Below, in pieces: positions 43,996 through 56,146 of a DNA stretch of 64,000 nt (position 1 is its first letter; every line of letters begins with the position of its first letter). The notes beneath the pieces are model-generated. The model had not been told where the DNA came from, did no database searches, and saw only the letters and a program-made list of their open reading frames with translations. Source of the stretch: Sesamum alatum (lineage: Eukaryota > Streptophyta > Magnoliopsida > Lamiales > Pedaliaceae). Both the position numbers and the translations under genes were made by a program. Location of the stretch: the NCBI GenBank assembly GCA_034509735.1, contig JACGWO010000008.1, positions 16,565,864 to 16,629,863 on the forward strand, read 5' to 3'.

Positions 43996-45981
43996 TGTTA
44001 GAATAGTTGACCATGTAAGCCAATTTTCGCAGGAATATGTAACCTATGTCTAGACAATTTCAGGTGTTTGATAAATCATTAATGAATAAAGAAGTGAATT
44101 TCATTTGGCATCACTTTGTTTGTGTTCACTTATATTTGTTTTCCATATCTGTTCACTACGCAAACAAAGCCCACGGACTGAGAATCAATTTCGGGGACTG
44201 GGACTACGCTTGGAGGTAGGTCCATGGAATCAGTCTTCCCGAATCAGTCCGGAAATCTCCAAGTCAAGGAATCCCGAAAATGGGTACCGGGATTCCATTT
44301 GAGACTTGCACTAAGCACCTGCTGTCGTGTTTCATCGACGGGTGACGAGGGTCGTCTAAGCAGTGTTAGTGGGTTAGCATGCTAGGACGCAGCTGACTGA
44401 GGTGACTCGCGGGAACCGTCTTACGGAGGACCTTGAGTATGGTCAGCAAGGTATGACGTGAATTCCCGGTTCCAACGGTACAGGCCAAGTCCTTTGACTT
44501 GAGGAATTGCTCAGTTTACCTGTACGTTAGGGCTGTATCTTAGATATGGTGAGAGATTGCCAGAATTCTCTTTGGTAGTCATAAGCCATGTCTAGTACAG
44601 TTCTGATGTACAAAGTGACAGTAGTTTCCAAGAAAGGATCTGTCTCCTGCCAATAGGTATTGACAGTTGAGTCTCATGTATGCTCTGTGTCTTGTCCCTA
44701 AAATCTATGGCCACAGTAACTGAACAGAAGGGAAGGATTCCCTTGTGGCGTTTAGTGAGGACAGACCGACACTTAGGTCCAAAATGGGTACCTGCATTAT
44801 CCGTGCCCTAGACTCTAAGTGATGAGACCGAAGACAGAAGGACAAGTGTACTGTTAGAGCCTAAATGTTCATCCCTGAATATTTCACCTAATCTCTAGTG
44901 CCATGGACCGTTGCTAGATGGCCACCCATGGTAACGGAAGGATTCTAGGAATCCGACCAAGTCTAGCTGAAAGGTGAACCTAAAGAGTCACACACTATCC
45001 ACACACATTTAGATATTTAATTAGGAATTAAATATTGGAGTGAAGGAATGATTAAATTGGATTTAATCGGGTCCTTTATTTTTTTCTTGGAGAAATAATT
45101 CCTTCTATTAGATATAAGGAATTAAATTGATAAATTAGATTTATCAAAGGGATTTATTTAATGGGCTTAAATAATATTTATATTTATTTTAGCCTCTTGG
45201 AAATATTTAAATAGGTTTTAAATATTCCATTAAATTAAATTAAATCAACGGTGAGATGAATGGGAGAGATGGATGGCTAGGATTGTTTTGATTAGGTCAA
45301 AACACTACTTTGACTAGGACTTTGACTAGGTCAAAATCCTAGTCAAAATAGAGTTCTTGAAAGAGGAGTTTAAAGAGGATTAGACTCCTCTTCTATATAA
45401 ACCCCTAGCATCCTACAAGTTGAATGATGATGAAACTCCAACACACACACTACAACACACACACACGGATTCTCTCTCCCTCTCTCTCGTCCGATTCTCT
45501 CTCCCTCTCCAAGAAATATTTTCTTGGTTCTTTTTGTTCTTGGAACATTAAGAACTTGATGAATCAATACCATTAATCAATAATGTGTTATTGATTCATC
45601 CACTCCAAAAACATAAACTTGTTCGTTGCTAGCATGACGTGCAAGATACGTGGGTGGATCGTGTGTCACGATTTAGAGGGTCTCAAAGACGAGATCTTGG
45701 TGCAAAACGGGGAACAACGCTTGTAGCCGTTGAAGACGAAAACGACAACGGGTAGGTCTCGTTTTAATTTTTCGTCCTCTCTTTAATTTCCAACCCTATG
45801 GCCTCCATGATTTATTTTGTGTTATTCGTTCATGAGATACACCGAACGCCCGGGAAATTTCAAAGGCACACCCTTTGAAACGTGTTTTAATTTAAAAGCA
45901 TGTTTAAATTCCATATTTAATTTTAATTATACCGCGCTTCCGCATTCGCGCTTTTCCCGGGACGATCCACAATTTCTTTCA
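43996..45981 (+). repeat. Element D 3' LTR
   Basis: 1,986 bp, TGTTAGAATAGTTGACC...AATTTCTTTCA. U3 dyads include 45127-45147 (TTGATAAAT/ATTTATCAA, spacer TAG). W-box cluster 45289-45350 and TATA box 45394-45401. By eye about 1% different from the split LTR 21502-33626. Confidence 0.92.
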
Positions 45982-46213
45982 CTTAATCCAATGCGTGGCC
46001 CAACTGCACGAGTTGTTATCCATGGTCTGTGGGCTTTGTTGCGATGTAAGTTAAACACCGTTTTAACAAATGTAAGATGAGCGCAACAAAGAAGGTACCA
46101 TTGGTGACGAATACTCATCTTATTCATCACATAATAATATTACATTTACATCAAGTTGTCAGATAGGTTACAAATCGCCAAACCTATTGGCTTTCTGGTC
46201 ACCTATTCTAACA
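45982..46213 (-). repeat. E-type LTR tip fused to gag H
   Basis: Minus-strand LTR beginning (TGTTAGAATAGGTGACCAGAAAGCC), 232 bp, cut on the left by the end of LTR D. Its terminal TG joins directly to H gag-protease sequence at 46214, with no polypurine tract. This is what one end of an inserted E-type element would look like; the other end is not seen. Confidence 0.8.
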
Positions 46214-47368
46214 ATAACCACTATTGTCCAACAATGGAATGGAAATGATGTTTTTAATTATACTGGGTACAAAATAAACTTGCTCCAAATCTATGCTAAT
46301 ACTATCACTAATCACTAGAGTGGCGGATCCTACTGCTTCTGCCGAGATGGCCTTGCCATTCCCAAGCTTCAGGATCATGTCCCCGCTACCCAATTTTCTG
46401 CTTCTTTTCAACACCTGCAAGTCATTGCAAATGTGAGCTCCATAGCCGGTATCTAATACCCAAGAGGCAGAACTAGTGACCATATTAATCTCAATCACAT
46501 ATATACCTTGGTTCGAGAAGAGTTTGGGGCACTCTCTCTTCCAATGCCCTTTCTCACGGCAGTTGATACATATGTCATATGCTTTCGACTGTTGCTTGGA
46601 GACAACCTTTCCCTTTCCTTTGCCTTTCCCCTCTTTGGCAATGGGAACAGTCTTAGTGTTCGTAGCTGCTTTAACGGCCTTTCCCTTCCCTTTTTTCTTC
46701 TTCCAACGTCCGGTACCCTTGCCTTTCGTATTAGAAGTCGAAGCACCTCCAAACAATACCGAAGGCGTGGACTTCTTAGTCGTTGCCTCATATTGCACCA
46801 ACATATTGATCAACTCATGAATGCACTTCTCAAGTGCGTTCAAGTTTTAGTTGACGATAAATTGGTCAAAGGAGGGTGGGAGTGACTGAAGGATCACATC
46901 TATGTACGTTTCATTATCGAGACCTGCCTTTAGGTCCTCGAGCTTTTCCACCAGGGTAAGCATTTTAACCCCGTGCTCTTGTACAGAGGATCCTTCTGTC
47001 ATTTTCGTTCCAAAGAACGCCTTGGTCGCGACATACCTAGTATGCCGGTCCGGGACTGCATAGCAATCCTTAAGGCGAGCCATAATGGAACGGACATCGT
47101 CTAGCCTTTCATATTGCTTCTGAATCTCATTGGTCATCGAAGCAAGTATGACTCTACGGACCTTCCGATTATCCTTATGCCAAGTCTCGAACGTCTCACG
47201 TTCTTCTGGCGTGGATCCTTCCAGTAAGGTCCTAGGGAGAGGCTCTTCCATGACGTAGCCTTCGTTCTCGTAATCTAGGACTATCCTGAGATTGCGCAAC
47301 CAGTCGTTGTAGTTTGTTCCATTGAATTTGTTTGTCTCAAGAATGGTGGAAAGTGGGTTCTTAGACAT
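46214..47368 (-). pseudogene. Element H gag and partial protease
   Basis: ATG at 47368 (MSKNPLSTILETNKF) runs 173 codons to a TAA inside IVNYNMNALEK (near 46847). The frame then reopens for 211 residues: basic linker, CCHC knuckle CINCREKGHWKREC, and protease WVLDTGYGAHICND, with Cys of DTGCG changed to Tyr. It ends at LLDNSGY, where the E-type LTR tip begins. Confidence 0.9.
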
Positions 47369-49105
47369 TTTAAAATCTACATTTTAGAAAACAACGCGCA
47401 ATCAGCAGAAAATAAAAGACGTTGGTTTGATAAAATAATTAAATGCATGAACTTTAGTCATTTAATCCTCCCACTATTTATACGAAAACACGGTACTCTC
47501 AAACGTGATTTTCGGGAAATCCTTTCCAAGTGGGCTTGGGATCCACAGCGATTTTTCCCATACCCCGCTTTTACGATTCGCATGGAAAAGATCCTGTGGG
47601 AGGTATTCCATACCATTCTCGTTCCACGAGATTCCTAAGATTATTGCCTCACCCTTTCACATGATCCCGAGGACTCCAAGCGAATCATGTTAATTGGGCG
47701 TTAGACCCAACCCAATCGACCGAGCCACAGACCCACTGGTACCCCCACGACTCGTGAGACAGGTAGCAGCAGCCCGTTTTTCGTTCATGACATAGTCCAA
47801 CTTCCTTTAAGTACAATAATGTGCCACGACTCGTGAGACCACGCTATTGACCCAAAGCAGCTTCCTCACTATGATATGGATTGGAAGGCATGGACAAACT
47901 CCTAGAGTTTATGTCCACTTTGTCTAGGGTCTAATATTTTGACATTGGTCCAACCAATGTGAGAGTAGTAAATGACCGAGATCTCAAATAAATAAATATC
48001 TACACATACATCCATAATGCGTAAATAAACCATCCATAGCAGTTATATGATAAACAAACAACCCATTCATCCATCATCATAACCACATGCAAAATTAAAG
48101 CCTAGCACGCCCCTGTTGGATGATCACGAGCCCGAATCCTATGCGACCCACTAAGCCCGCAGTGGATCTATGGTTAATCTAGGGTTGGTCCTATACTATT
48201 ATATTAATAGTAACCCAATCATCATGTTGATGGGCCTGGTCTCTTTTCTCTTTCTTCACTTCATGGAAAACTCCAAGGGACCTCCCGTCTGGGCTCTCCA
48301 TGTGGTCCTTCCTTCTTCTCCACCAATTACAAAAATAGAAACCTCACTCCTAGTCTACTCTCATTACATATTAAAAAATAGAAACCCCAGCGAAAACCCG
48401 GGGGGAGTACATAAGGAGGGAGGTAGAATGCCTTATTATTCCAAGACAACTAGAAAGAGAGAAGGAGAAAGCAGTAAAAGAGGCACACAGGCCCAACAGA
48501 AAATAAACCATACATCCGGTCTAGGGCTCGTGATCATCCATTTCCATCCAACACACATAATCACATGATCCAATCATATAATCATAATACACCAACAACA
48601 CATGATATCCAATCATTAATATCAAAAATAATAAATGAATATGTGCATAACGTGTGAAAATAAAACACAAATATTGGTAATAATATTTTCTCGTTTTAGG
48701 AAAACCTTTCCTCATTATTTTAAGTAAAATAACACCGGGATTCTAAATCCAATTTATTTTACTCCTAAAATAATGTCTTTAGAAAAATAGGCATAATTCG
48801 ACCGGCTGGGCAGGTGCGCGCAGGCTTCCCTTGCCTGCGTGCGTCTGCCCTGCCGGCAGCGTGCGGCTGCGCGCGGCCAGTCCTCCCGGCTGGCCGGCTG
48901 CGTAGTTTCTTGTTTTCCGTTCAATTTTCCACCCCGTTTCCCAAGAAAAACAGAAAAATACCAACATTCAGAAATTCACACGAATTAAAAGCAATAAAAC
49001 CGACATGCTTATAATCAAGAAAAATCAAGATTTAATATAAAACATGCCAATATCACGTTTCATGCTTAGAACACAGATAAACCCTAGGCCTATACACCGA
49101 ACCGG
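47369..49105 (-). other. Leader of element H (GC-rich part mostly deleted)
   Basis: Distal part is almost identical to G (56147-57570). The GC-rich section is reduced to about 48803-48905; some 590 bp present in G are missing, the join lying near 48800. The long antisense frame 48170-48568 is also present in G. Confidence 0.78.
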
Positions 49106-49117
49106 GCTCTGATACCA
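49106..49117 (-). other. Primer-binding site, element H
   Basis: Minus-strand TGGTATCAGAGC, one base from the LTR start at 49119. Confidence 0.92.
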
Positions 49118-49118
49118 C

Positions 49119-50084
49119 TGAAAGAAATCAGTGGATCGTCCCGGGAATTGCGCGAATGCGGAAGCGCGATAAAAATAAAACATACAAAAGTAAAGCATGC
49201 TTTTAATTTAAAAGAACACGCTCAAGGGGTGTACCCTTGAGGTTCCTAGGCGTTTGGTGTATCTCATGATTATATAACATGTAAAGAAATCATGGAGGCC
49301 ATAGAGTTGAAAAATTAAAGAGGGACGAAAAAATGAAACGAGACCTACCCGTTGTCGTTTTCGTCTTCAACGGCTACACGCGTTGTTCCCCGTTTTGCAC
49401 CGAGATCTCGTTCTTGAGACCCTCCAAATCGTGACACACGATCCACCCACGTATCTTGCACGTCGCGCTAGCAACGAACAAGTATTTTTGGAGAGGATAG
49501 ATCAATCACACGTTATGAATTAACGGGACCAATCTTCCTTAGTTCTAGTGTTCCAAGAACAAAAGAACAAGAAACAATTTTCTTGTAGAGAGAGAGAGGG
49601 CGGATGAGAGGTAAGGAGGGGAGAGACGAGTGTGTGTAATTTCAAGAATCATCATCCTTCAATTGTTGGAGGCTAGAGGTTTATATAGAGGAGGAGTTTA
49701 ATCCTCTTTAAACTCCAACTCTAAGAACTCTAATTTGACTAGGATTTGACCTAGTCAAAGTCCTAGTCAAACTAGTGTTTGACCTAGTCAAACAAATCCT
49801 AGCCTTCCATCTTCCTTTCCATCTCAACCGTTGATTTTAATTTAATGGAATATTTAAATCCCATTAAATATTCCAAAAGGTTAAAAGAATAAATATAAAA
49901 TAATAAATAAATATTAATATTTATTCTAAGCCCATTAAATCAACCCTTTAATAAATCCTATTTATTAATTTAATTCCCTTTATCAAATAGAAGGAATTAA
50001 TTTCTCCAAGAAAATATAGGACCCGATTAAATCTAATTTAATCATTCCTTTACTCCAATATTTAATTCCAAATTAAATACTAAG
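49119..50084 (-). repeat. Element H 5' LTR, part next to primer site
   Basis: TGAAAGAAATCAGTGGATCG... up to AAATACTAAG, where G inserts. Contains the minus-strand TATA box (49680-49687) and W-box cluster (about 49735-49795). Confidence 0.9.
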
Positions 50085-52078
50085 TGAAAGAAATCGGTGG
50101 ATCGTCCCGGGAATTACGCGAATGTGGAAGCGCAATAAAAATAAACATACAAAAATAAAGCATGCTTTTAATTTAAAAGAACACGCTCAAGGGGTGTACC
50201 CTTGAGGTTCCCGGGTGTTCGGTGTATCTCATGATCATATAATATGTAAAGAAATCATGGAGGCCATAGAGTTGAAAAATAAAGAGGGACGAAAAAATAT
50301 AACGAGACCTACCCGTTGTCGTTTTCGTCTTCAACGGCTACACGCGTTGTTCTCCGTTTTGCATTGAGATCTCGTTCTTGAGACCCTCCAAATCGTGACA
50401 CACGATCCACCCACGTATCTTGCACGTCGTGCTAGCAACGAACAAGTATTTTTGGAGAGGATAGATCAATCACACGTTATGAATTAACGGGACTAATCTT
50501 CCTTAGTCCTAGTGTTCCAAGAACAAAATAACAAGAAACAATTTTCTTGTAGAGAAGTAGAGGAGGCGGACGAGAGGTAAGGAGGGGAGAGACGAGTGTG
50601 TGTTGTGTGTGTAATTTCAAGAATCATCATCCTCCAAAAAGTTGGAAGCTAGAGGTATTTATAGAGGAGGAGTTTAATCCTCTTAAAACTCCTACTCTAA
50701 GAACTCTAATTTGACTAGGATTTTGACCTAGTCAAAGTCCTAGTCAAACTAGTGTTTGACCTAGTCAAACAAATCCTAGCCTTCCATCTCCCCTTTCCAT
50801 CTCAACCGTTGATTTTAATTTAATGGAATATTTAAATCCCATTAAATATTCCAAAAGGCTAAAAGAATAAATATAAAATAATAAATAAATATTAATATTT
50901 ATTCTAAGCCCATTAAATCAACCCTTTAATAAATCCTATTTATTAATTTAATTCCCTTTATCAAATAGAAGGAATTAATTTCTCCAAGAAAATATAGGAC
51001 CCGATTAAATCTAATTTAATCATTCCTTTACTCCAATATTTAATTCCAAATTAAATACTAAGTGTGTGTGGATAGTGTGTGACTCTTTAGGTTCACCATT
51101 CAGCTAGACTTGGTTAGATTCCTAGAATCCGTCCGTTACCATGGGTGGCCATCTAGCAACGGTCCGTGGCACTAGAGACTAGGTGAAATATTGGGGAATG
51201 AACATTTAGGATCTAACAGTACACTTATCCTTTTGTCTTCGGTCTCATCACTTAGAGTCTAGGGCACGGAAAAAGCAGGTACCCATTTTGGACCTAAGTG
51301 TCAGTCTGTCCTTACTAAACGCCGCAAGGGAAACCTTTCCCTTCTGTTCAGTTACTGTGGCCACAGATTTCAGGGACAAGACACAGAGCATACATGAGAC
51401 TCAACTGTCAATACCTTTTGACAGGAGACAGATCCTTTCTTGGAAACTACTGTCACTCTTTACACCCGAGCTGCACTAGACATGGCTTATGACTACTCAA
51501 GAGTATTTTGGCAATCTCTCACCATATCTAAGATACAGACCTGATGCACAGGTAAACTCAGCAGTTCCTCAAGTCAAAGGACTTGGCTTGTACCGTTGGA
51601 ACCGGGAATACACGTCATACCTTGCTGACCATACTCAAGGTCCTCCGTAAGATGGTTCCCGCGAGTCACCTCAGTCAACTGCTTCCTAGCATGCTGACCC
51701 ACTAACACTGCTTAGACGACCTTCGTCACCCGTCGATGAAATACGACAGTAGATGCTTAGTGCATGTCTCAAAGGGAATCCCGGTACCCATTTTCGGGAT
51801 TGCTTGACTTGGAGATTTCCGGACTGATTTGGTAAGACTGATTTCATGGACCTACCTCCAAGCGTAGTCCCAGTCCCCGAAATCATTTCTCAGACCGTGG
51901 GCTTTGTTTGCGTAGTGAACAGAAATGTAAATGCAGATATAAGTGAACATAATCAAAGTATTGCCATATGAATTTTCACTTCTTTATTCATAAATATTTT
52001 TATCAAATACCAAAAGTTGTCTAGACATAGGTTGCATATTCCTGCCAAAATTGGCTTACATGGTCACCTATTCTAACA
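50085..52078 (-). repeat. Element G 3' LTR
   Basis: Plus-strand TGAAAGAAATCGG...TTCTAACA. Dyads at 50926-50946 (TTAATAAAT/ATTTATTAA, spacer CCT) and 51003-51021 (GATTAAAT/ATTTAATC, spacer CTA). W-box cluster near 50707-50770. Confidence 0.93.
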
Positions 52079-52089
52079 ATCTCCCACTT
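52079..52089 (-). other. Polypurine tract, element G
   Basis: Minus-strand AAGTGGGAGAT next to the LTR. Confidence 0.9.
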
Positions 52090-52094
52090 GACCT

Positions 52095-53777
52095 TTAAAG
52101 CCAATTGCCCATATGCTTAATCCCCATCTTCTCAAGATGTTGCGTATGAGCGCTCTGCGACATAGGCTTTGTCAGCGGGTCTGCTGTGTTGTCTACCGAG
52201 TTGACTCGGTCCATCCGGACGTCACCTCTTCCTACCATTTCTCTAAGAAGATGGTAGCGTCTAAGAATGTGTTTGGAACGGTGATGAGATCTCGGTTCCT
52301 TTGCTTGCGCTATTGCTCTGTTGTTATCACAGAAGATGACAACGGGCTCTGCGATGCTAGGCAACACACCCAACTCTTGGATGTAGTTTCTCATCCAAAC
52401 CGCTTCCTTAGCAGCTTCTGAAGCTGCTATGTATTCAGCCTCTGTGGTGGAGTCAGCAATGGTTGCTTGCTTGGAACTTTTCCAAGCTACTACTCCTCCA
52501 TTGAGTTTGAATACATACCCCGATTGAGACTTGGCATCATCATCATCAGACTGGAAGCTAGCGTCGCTAAAGCTTTCCAGAATTAGTTCTCCATTGCCAT
52601 AGACTAGGAACATTTCCTTAGTCCTCCTTAGGTACTTAAGGATGCCCTTAACAGCATTCCAATGTGCCTCTCCTGCGCAGGATTGATATCTGCTTGTCAC
52701 GCTCAAAGCGTATGCAATGTCAGGCCTAGTGCAGTGGACCGCATATTGTATGCTACCTACGGCAGAAGCATAGGGAATGACTTTCATCCTTTGAAGTTCC
52801 TCATTAGTCTGTGGGGACTGTTTCTTGGATAACTTGATCCCATGCCTCATTCGAAGGAATCCTCGTTTGGAGCTGTCCATTCGATATCTCTTTAGGACTT
52901 TCTCCATATACGAGTTTTGGGTGAGTCCTAACATCCTTTTAGATCTGTCCCTGACAATCTGGATGCCTAGGATGTAGGAGGCTTCACCTGAGTCCTTCAT
53001 GGAAAACTGGGTTGACAACCATGCTTTTGTGTTTCCTAACATTCTAACGTCATTCCCAATGAGTAGAATGTCATCCACATAAAGCACTAGGAACACAATT
53101 GAGCTCCCACTGACCTTCTTGTATACACAAGGGTCGGATTCATTTTTGATGAAGTCATACCCCCGTATTACTTCGTCAAAGCGAATGTTCCAACTTCGGG
53201 AGGCTTGTTTGAGGCTATAGATGGACTTCTGGAGACGACAGACTTTATGCTCTTCTCCAGTGACCGTGAAACCCTCCGGCTGATCCATATAGATCTCTTC
53301 TTCAACGAAACCGTTGAGGAAGGCCGTTTTCACGTCCATCTGCCATATCTCGTAGTCATACCATGCTGCTATGGCGAGCAGGATCCGAATGGACTTAGCC
53401 ATGGCTACTGGCGAGTAGGTATCCTCAAAATCAACCCCGGGTCGTTGAGTGTATCCCTTAGCTACAAGCCTAGCCTTAAAGGTTGTGACTTATCCATCAA
53501 CACCAAGTTTGCGCTTGTAGACCCACTTACAGCCCACTGGCTTAACACCTTTCGGTGGATCTACAAGACTCCAAACTTGGTTCTCGCTCATGGAGTCCAT
53601 TTCGGCTTTCATGGCCTCAAGCCATTTCCCGGAGTCGATGTCAGACATCGCTTCTCCATACGTCTTAGGATCGTTATCCAAAAGATCGGTCGCACCTAGA
53701 AAGCCATATCTCACTGGAGGTCTGGACTCTCTAGTGGACCTACGGAGAACGGGAACGTCAGTGGTGACTGTGGGCAC
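52095..53777 (-). pseudogene. Element G reverse transcriptase and RNase H
   Basis: N-terminal RT in 53490-53777 (SDIDSGKWLEAMKAEMDSMS, VGCKWVYKRKLGVDG), ended by a GAA-to-TAA stop. The rest is one 435-residue frame (52095-53402) with KTAFLNGFVEEEIYMDQPEG, the intact catalytic box FLVLYVDDILLIGND, CTRPDIAYALSVTSRYQ, and a full RNase H (DSTTEAEYIAASEAA, VIFCDNNRAIAQAK, DNTADPLTKPMSQ). A single stop separates the two pieces, so this is the most complete RT-RNase H of the window after D. Confidence 0.92.
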
Positions 53778-53858
53778 TGACTGTATCGGAGCCGGCGGTT
53801 CAGGAATCGGGACTGGCTGTTCCTGAGGCTATCCTTCATGCCTAGCATGTTGGACTTC

Positions 53859-54798
53859 TCAAGGTTGGTCAGCCCTTCGGCTGTTAATCCTGAATCCTCT
53901 AAGTGAGGGTTCCGCGGCTGTGTCTGATGGCTGGATTCCATCACTTGATTCCTCAAGGATCAGCTCATCAGGTTGGATATCCTCCAGGAAGCCTTGCTCC
54001 AAGAATACTGCATTTCTTGAAACAAACACCTTTTGTTCCAAGGGGTCATAAAAGTAATAACCCGCAGTTTCTTTAGGGTATCCAACGAACCTGCATAAGC
54101 TAGACCTAGATTCTAACTTATCTCCCACTACCCTCTTGACGTATGCGGGGCTACCCCACACTTTCAAGTAGTTGTAGGATGCAGGCTTGCCGTGCCATAT
54201 TCTCATATGGCGTTTGGGTCAATGTACTAATAGGCGCTAAATTCAACAATTTGGCCGCCGTTTCTAGTGCATAGCCCCAAAACGATAAGGGCAATTTGGT
54301 AAAACTCATCATGGACCGAACCATGTCCAACAGGGTTCGATTCCTCCTTTCAGAGACACCATTTAACTGTGGTGTTCCTGGAGGTGTTCATTCTGATATT
54401 ATACCATGTTCTTTTAGATAATTTAGGAACTCCGTACTAAGGTACTCACCGCCTCGGTCCGACCGAAGGACTTTAATTTTGCAGTTGGTTTAGTTCTCCA
54501 CTTCAAGTCTGAATTCTTTAAACCTCTCAAGAGCTTCAGACTTGTACCTCATCAGGTAAACATAACCATACCGCGAATGATCATCGGTGAAGGTTACGAA
54601 GTAGGAGAAACCACCTCGGGCTTGCGTCCTTAGTGGTCCACATACGTCTGTATGGACCAAGTCCAACAGACCTGTGGCAAGCCTACTTTGTCCTACAAAG
54701 GGCTTCTTGGTCATTTTCCCTCTTAGACAGGACTCACAAGTTGGTAGATCGCTCAAGTCCCCAGCCTCTAGGTTCTTTGAGTCTACCAACCTCTTCAT
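53859..54798 (-). pseudogene. Element G integrase
   Basis: 54490-54798 has CESCLRGKM, LVHTDVCGPLRTQ (first Asp) and FTDDHSRYGYVYLMRYKSEA, and stops where D has Gln (ENQ). The core then continues with [10 protein letters not shown] and a Cys-to-stop before TPPGTPQLNG. An extra base in YEIWHG shifts to frame 53859-54206 (WHGKPASYNYLKVWGSPAY). HHCC and DDE positions are otherwise all present. Confidence 0.88.
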
Positions 54799-55277
54799 CC
54801 TATCTTGGGATAGTGACCTAGCCTAGCGTGCCACAAACGTGCGTTCCCGTTATTATCTAATTTTCGTTTGTGTTGTGCATTGAGGATGAAATTCGTTTGT
54901 TGCAAGATATAGAGTCCGTTATGCAATGCACCAAGTAGATGAGCAATTCCACACCTCATCAAATAAAAGCAATTTTTATTGATTCTAAACTCATAACCAC
55001 TATTGTCCAACAATGGAATGGAAATTATGTTTTTAATCATACTGGGTACAAAATAAACTTGCTCCAAATCTATGCTAATACTATCACTAATCACTAGAAT
55101 GGCGGATCCTACTGCTTCTACCGAGATGGCCTTGCCATTCCCAAGCTTCAGGATAATGTCCCCGCTACCCAGTTTTCTGCTTCTTTTCAACACCTGCAAG
55201 TCATTGCAAATGTGAGCTCCACAGCCGGTATCTAATACCCAAGAGGCAGAACTAGTGACCATATTAACCTCAATCAC
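54795..55277 (-). pseudogene. Element G protease and pre-integrase
   Basis: Intact protease site VLDTGCGAHICND and flap/C-terminal part VPSMIKNIISIPLLDNSGYE, then LWHARLGH. A 1-bp deletion (CACTATCC instead of CACATATCC) shifts the frame at LGH. It is separated from gag by a Gln-to-stop (TAA) at about 55287. Confidence 0.9.
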
Positions 55278-55286
55278 ATATATACC

Positions 55287-56146
55287 TTAGTTCGAGAAGA
55301 GTTTGGGGCACTCTCTCTTCCAATGCCCTTTCTCACGGCAGCTGATACATATGTCATATGCCTTCGACTGTTGCTTGGAGACAACCTTTCCCTTTCCTTT
55401 GCCTTTCCCCTCTTTGGCAATGGGAACAGTCTTAGTGTTCGTAGCTGCTTTGACGGCCTTTCCCTTCCCTTTCTTCTTCTTCCAACGTCCGGCACCCCTG
55501 CCTTTCGTATTAGAAGTCGAAGCACCTCCAAACAATACCGAAGGCGTGGACTTCTTAGTCGTTGCCTCGTATTGCACCAACATATTGATCAACTCATGAA
55601 TGCCCTTCTCAAGTGCGTTCATGTTGTAGTTGACGATAAATTGGTCAAAGGAGGGTGGGAGTGACTGAAGGATCACATCTATGTACGTTTCATTATCGAG
55701 ACCTGCCTTTAGGTCCTCGAGCTTTTTCACCAGGGTAAGCATTTTAACCCCGTGCTCTTGTACAAGGATCCTTCTGTCATTTTCGTTCCAAAGAACGCCT
55801 TGGTCGCGACATACCTAGTATGCCGGTCCGGGACTGCATAGCAATCCTTAAGGCGAGCCATAATGGAACGGACATCGTCTAGCCTTTCATATTGCTTCTG
55901 AATCTCATTGGTCATCGAAGCAAGTATGACTCTACGGACCTTCCGATTATCCTTATGCCAAGTCTCGAACGTCTCACGTTCTTCTGGCGTGGATCCTTCC
56001 AGTAAGGTCCTAGGGAGAGGCTCTTCCATGACGTAGCCTTCGTTCTCGTAATCTAGGACTATCCTGAGATTGCGCAACCAGTCGTTGTAGTTTGTTCCAT
56101 TGAATTTGTTTGTCTCAAGAATGGTGGAAAGTGGGTTCTTAGACAT
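55287..56146 (-). pseudogene. Element G gag
   Basis: ATG 56146, MSKNPLSTILETNKF. A 2-bp deletion near 55764 (GTACAAGG instead of GTACAGAGG) shifts the frame after TKMTEGS. Gag then continues in 55287-55742 through NYNMNALEKGIHELINMLVQ, the basic linker and knuckle CISCREKGHWKREC, to the stop that replaces Gln of SNQG. Confidence 0.92.

Larger units (their letters stand above)
38263..45981 (+). mobile_element. Element D: 5'-truncated copia element, best-preserved coding
   Basis: Leader (from its GC-rich part), gag, pol, polypurine tract and a complete 3' LTR. The primer site and first few hundred leader bases are missing at the junction with F. The split LTR at 21502-33626 is about 99% identical to its 3' LTR and may be its 5' LTR, with 33627-38262 brought in between. 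The right flank (CTTAA) does not match the left flank of that LTR (ATTCA). Three frame lesions separate it from an intact gag-pol. Confidence 0.85.
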
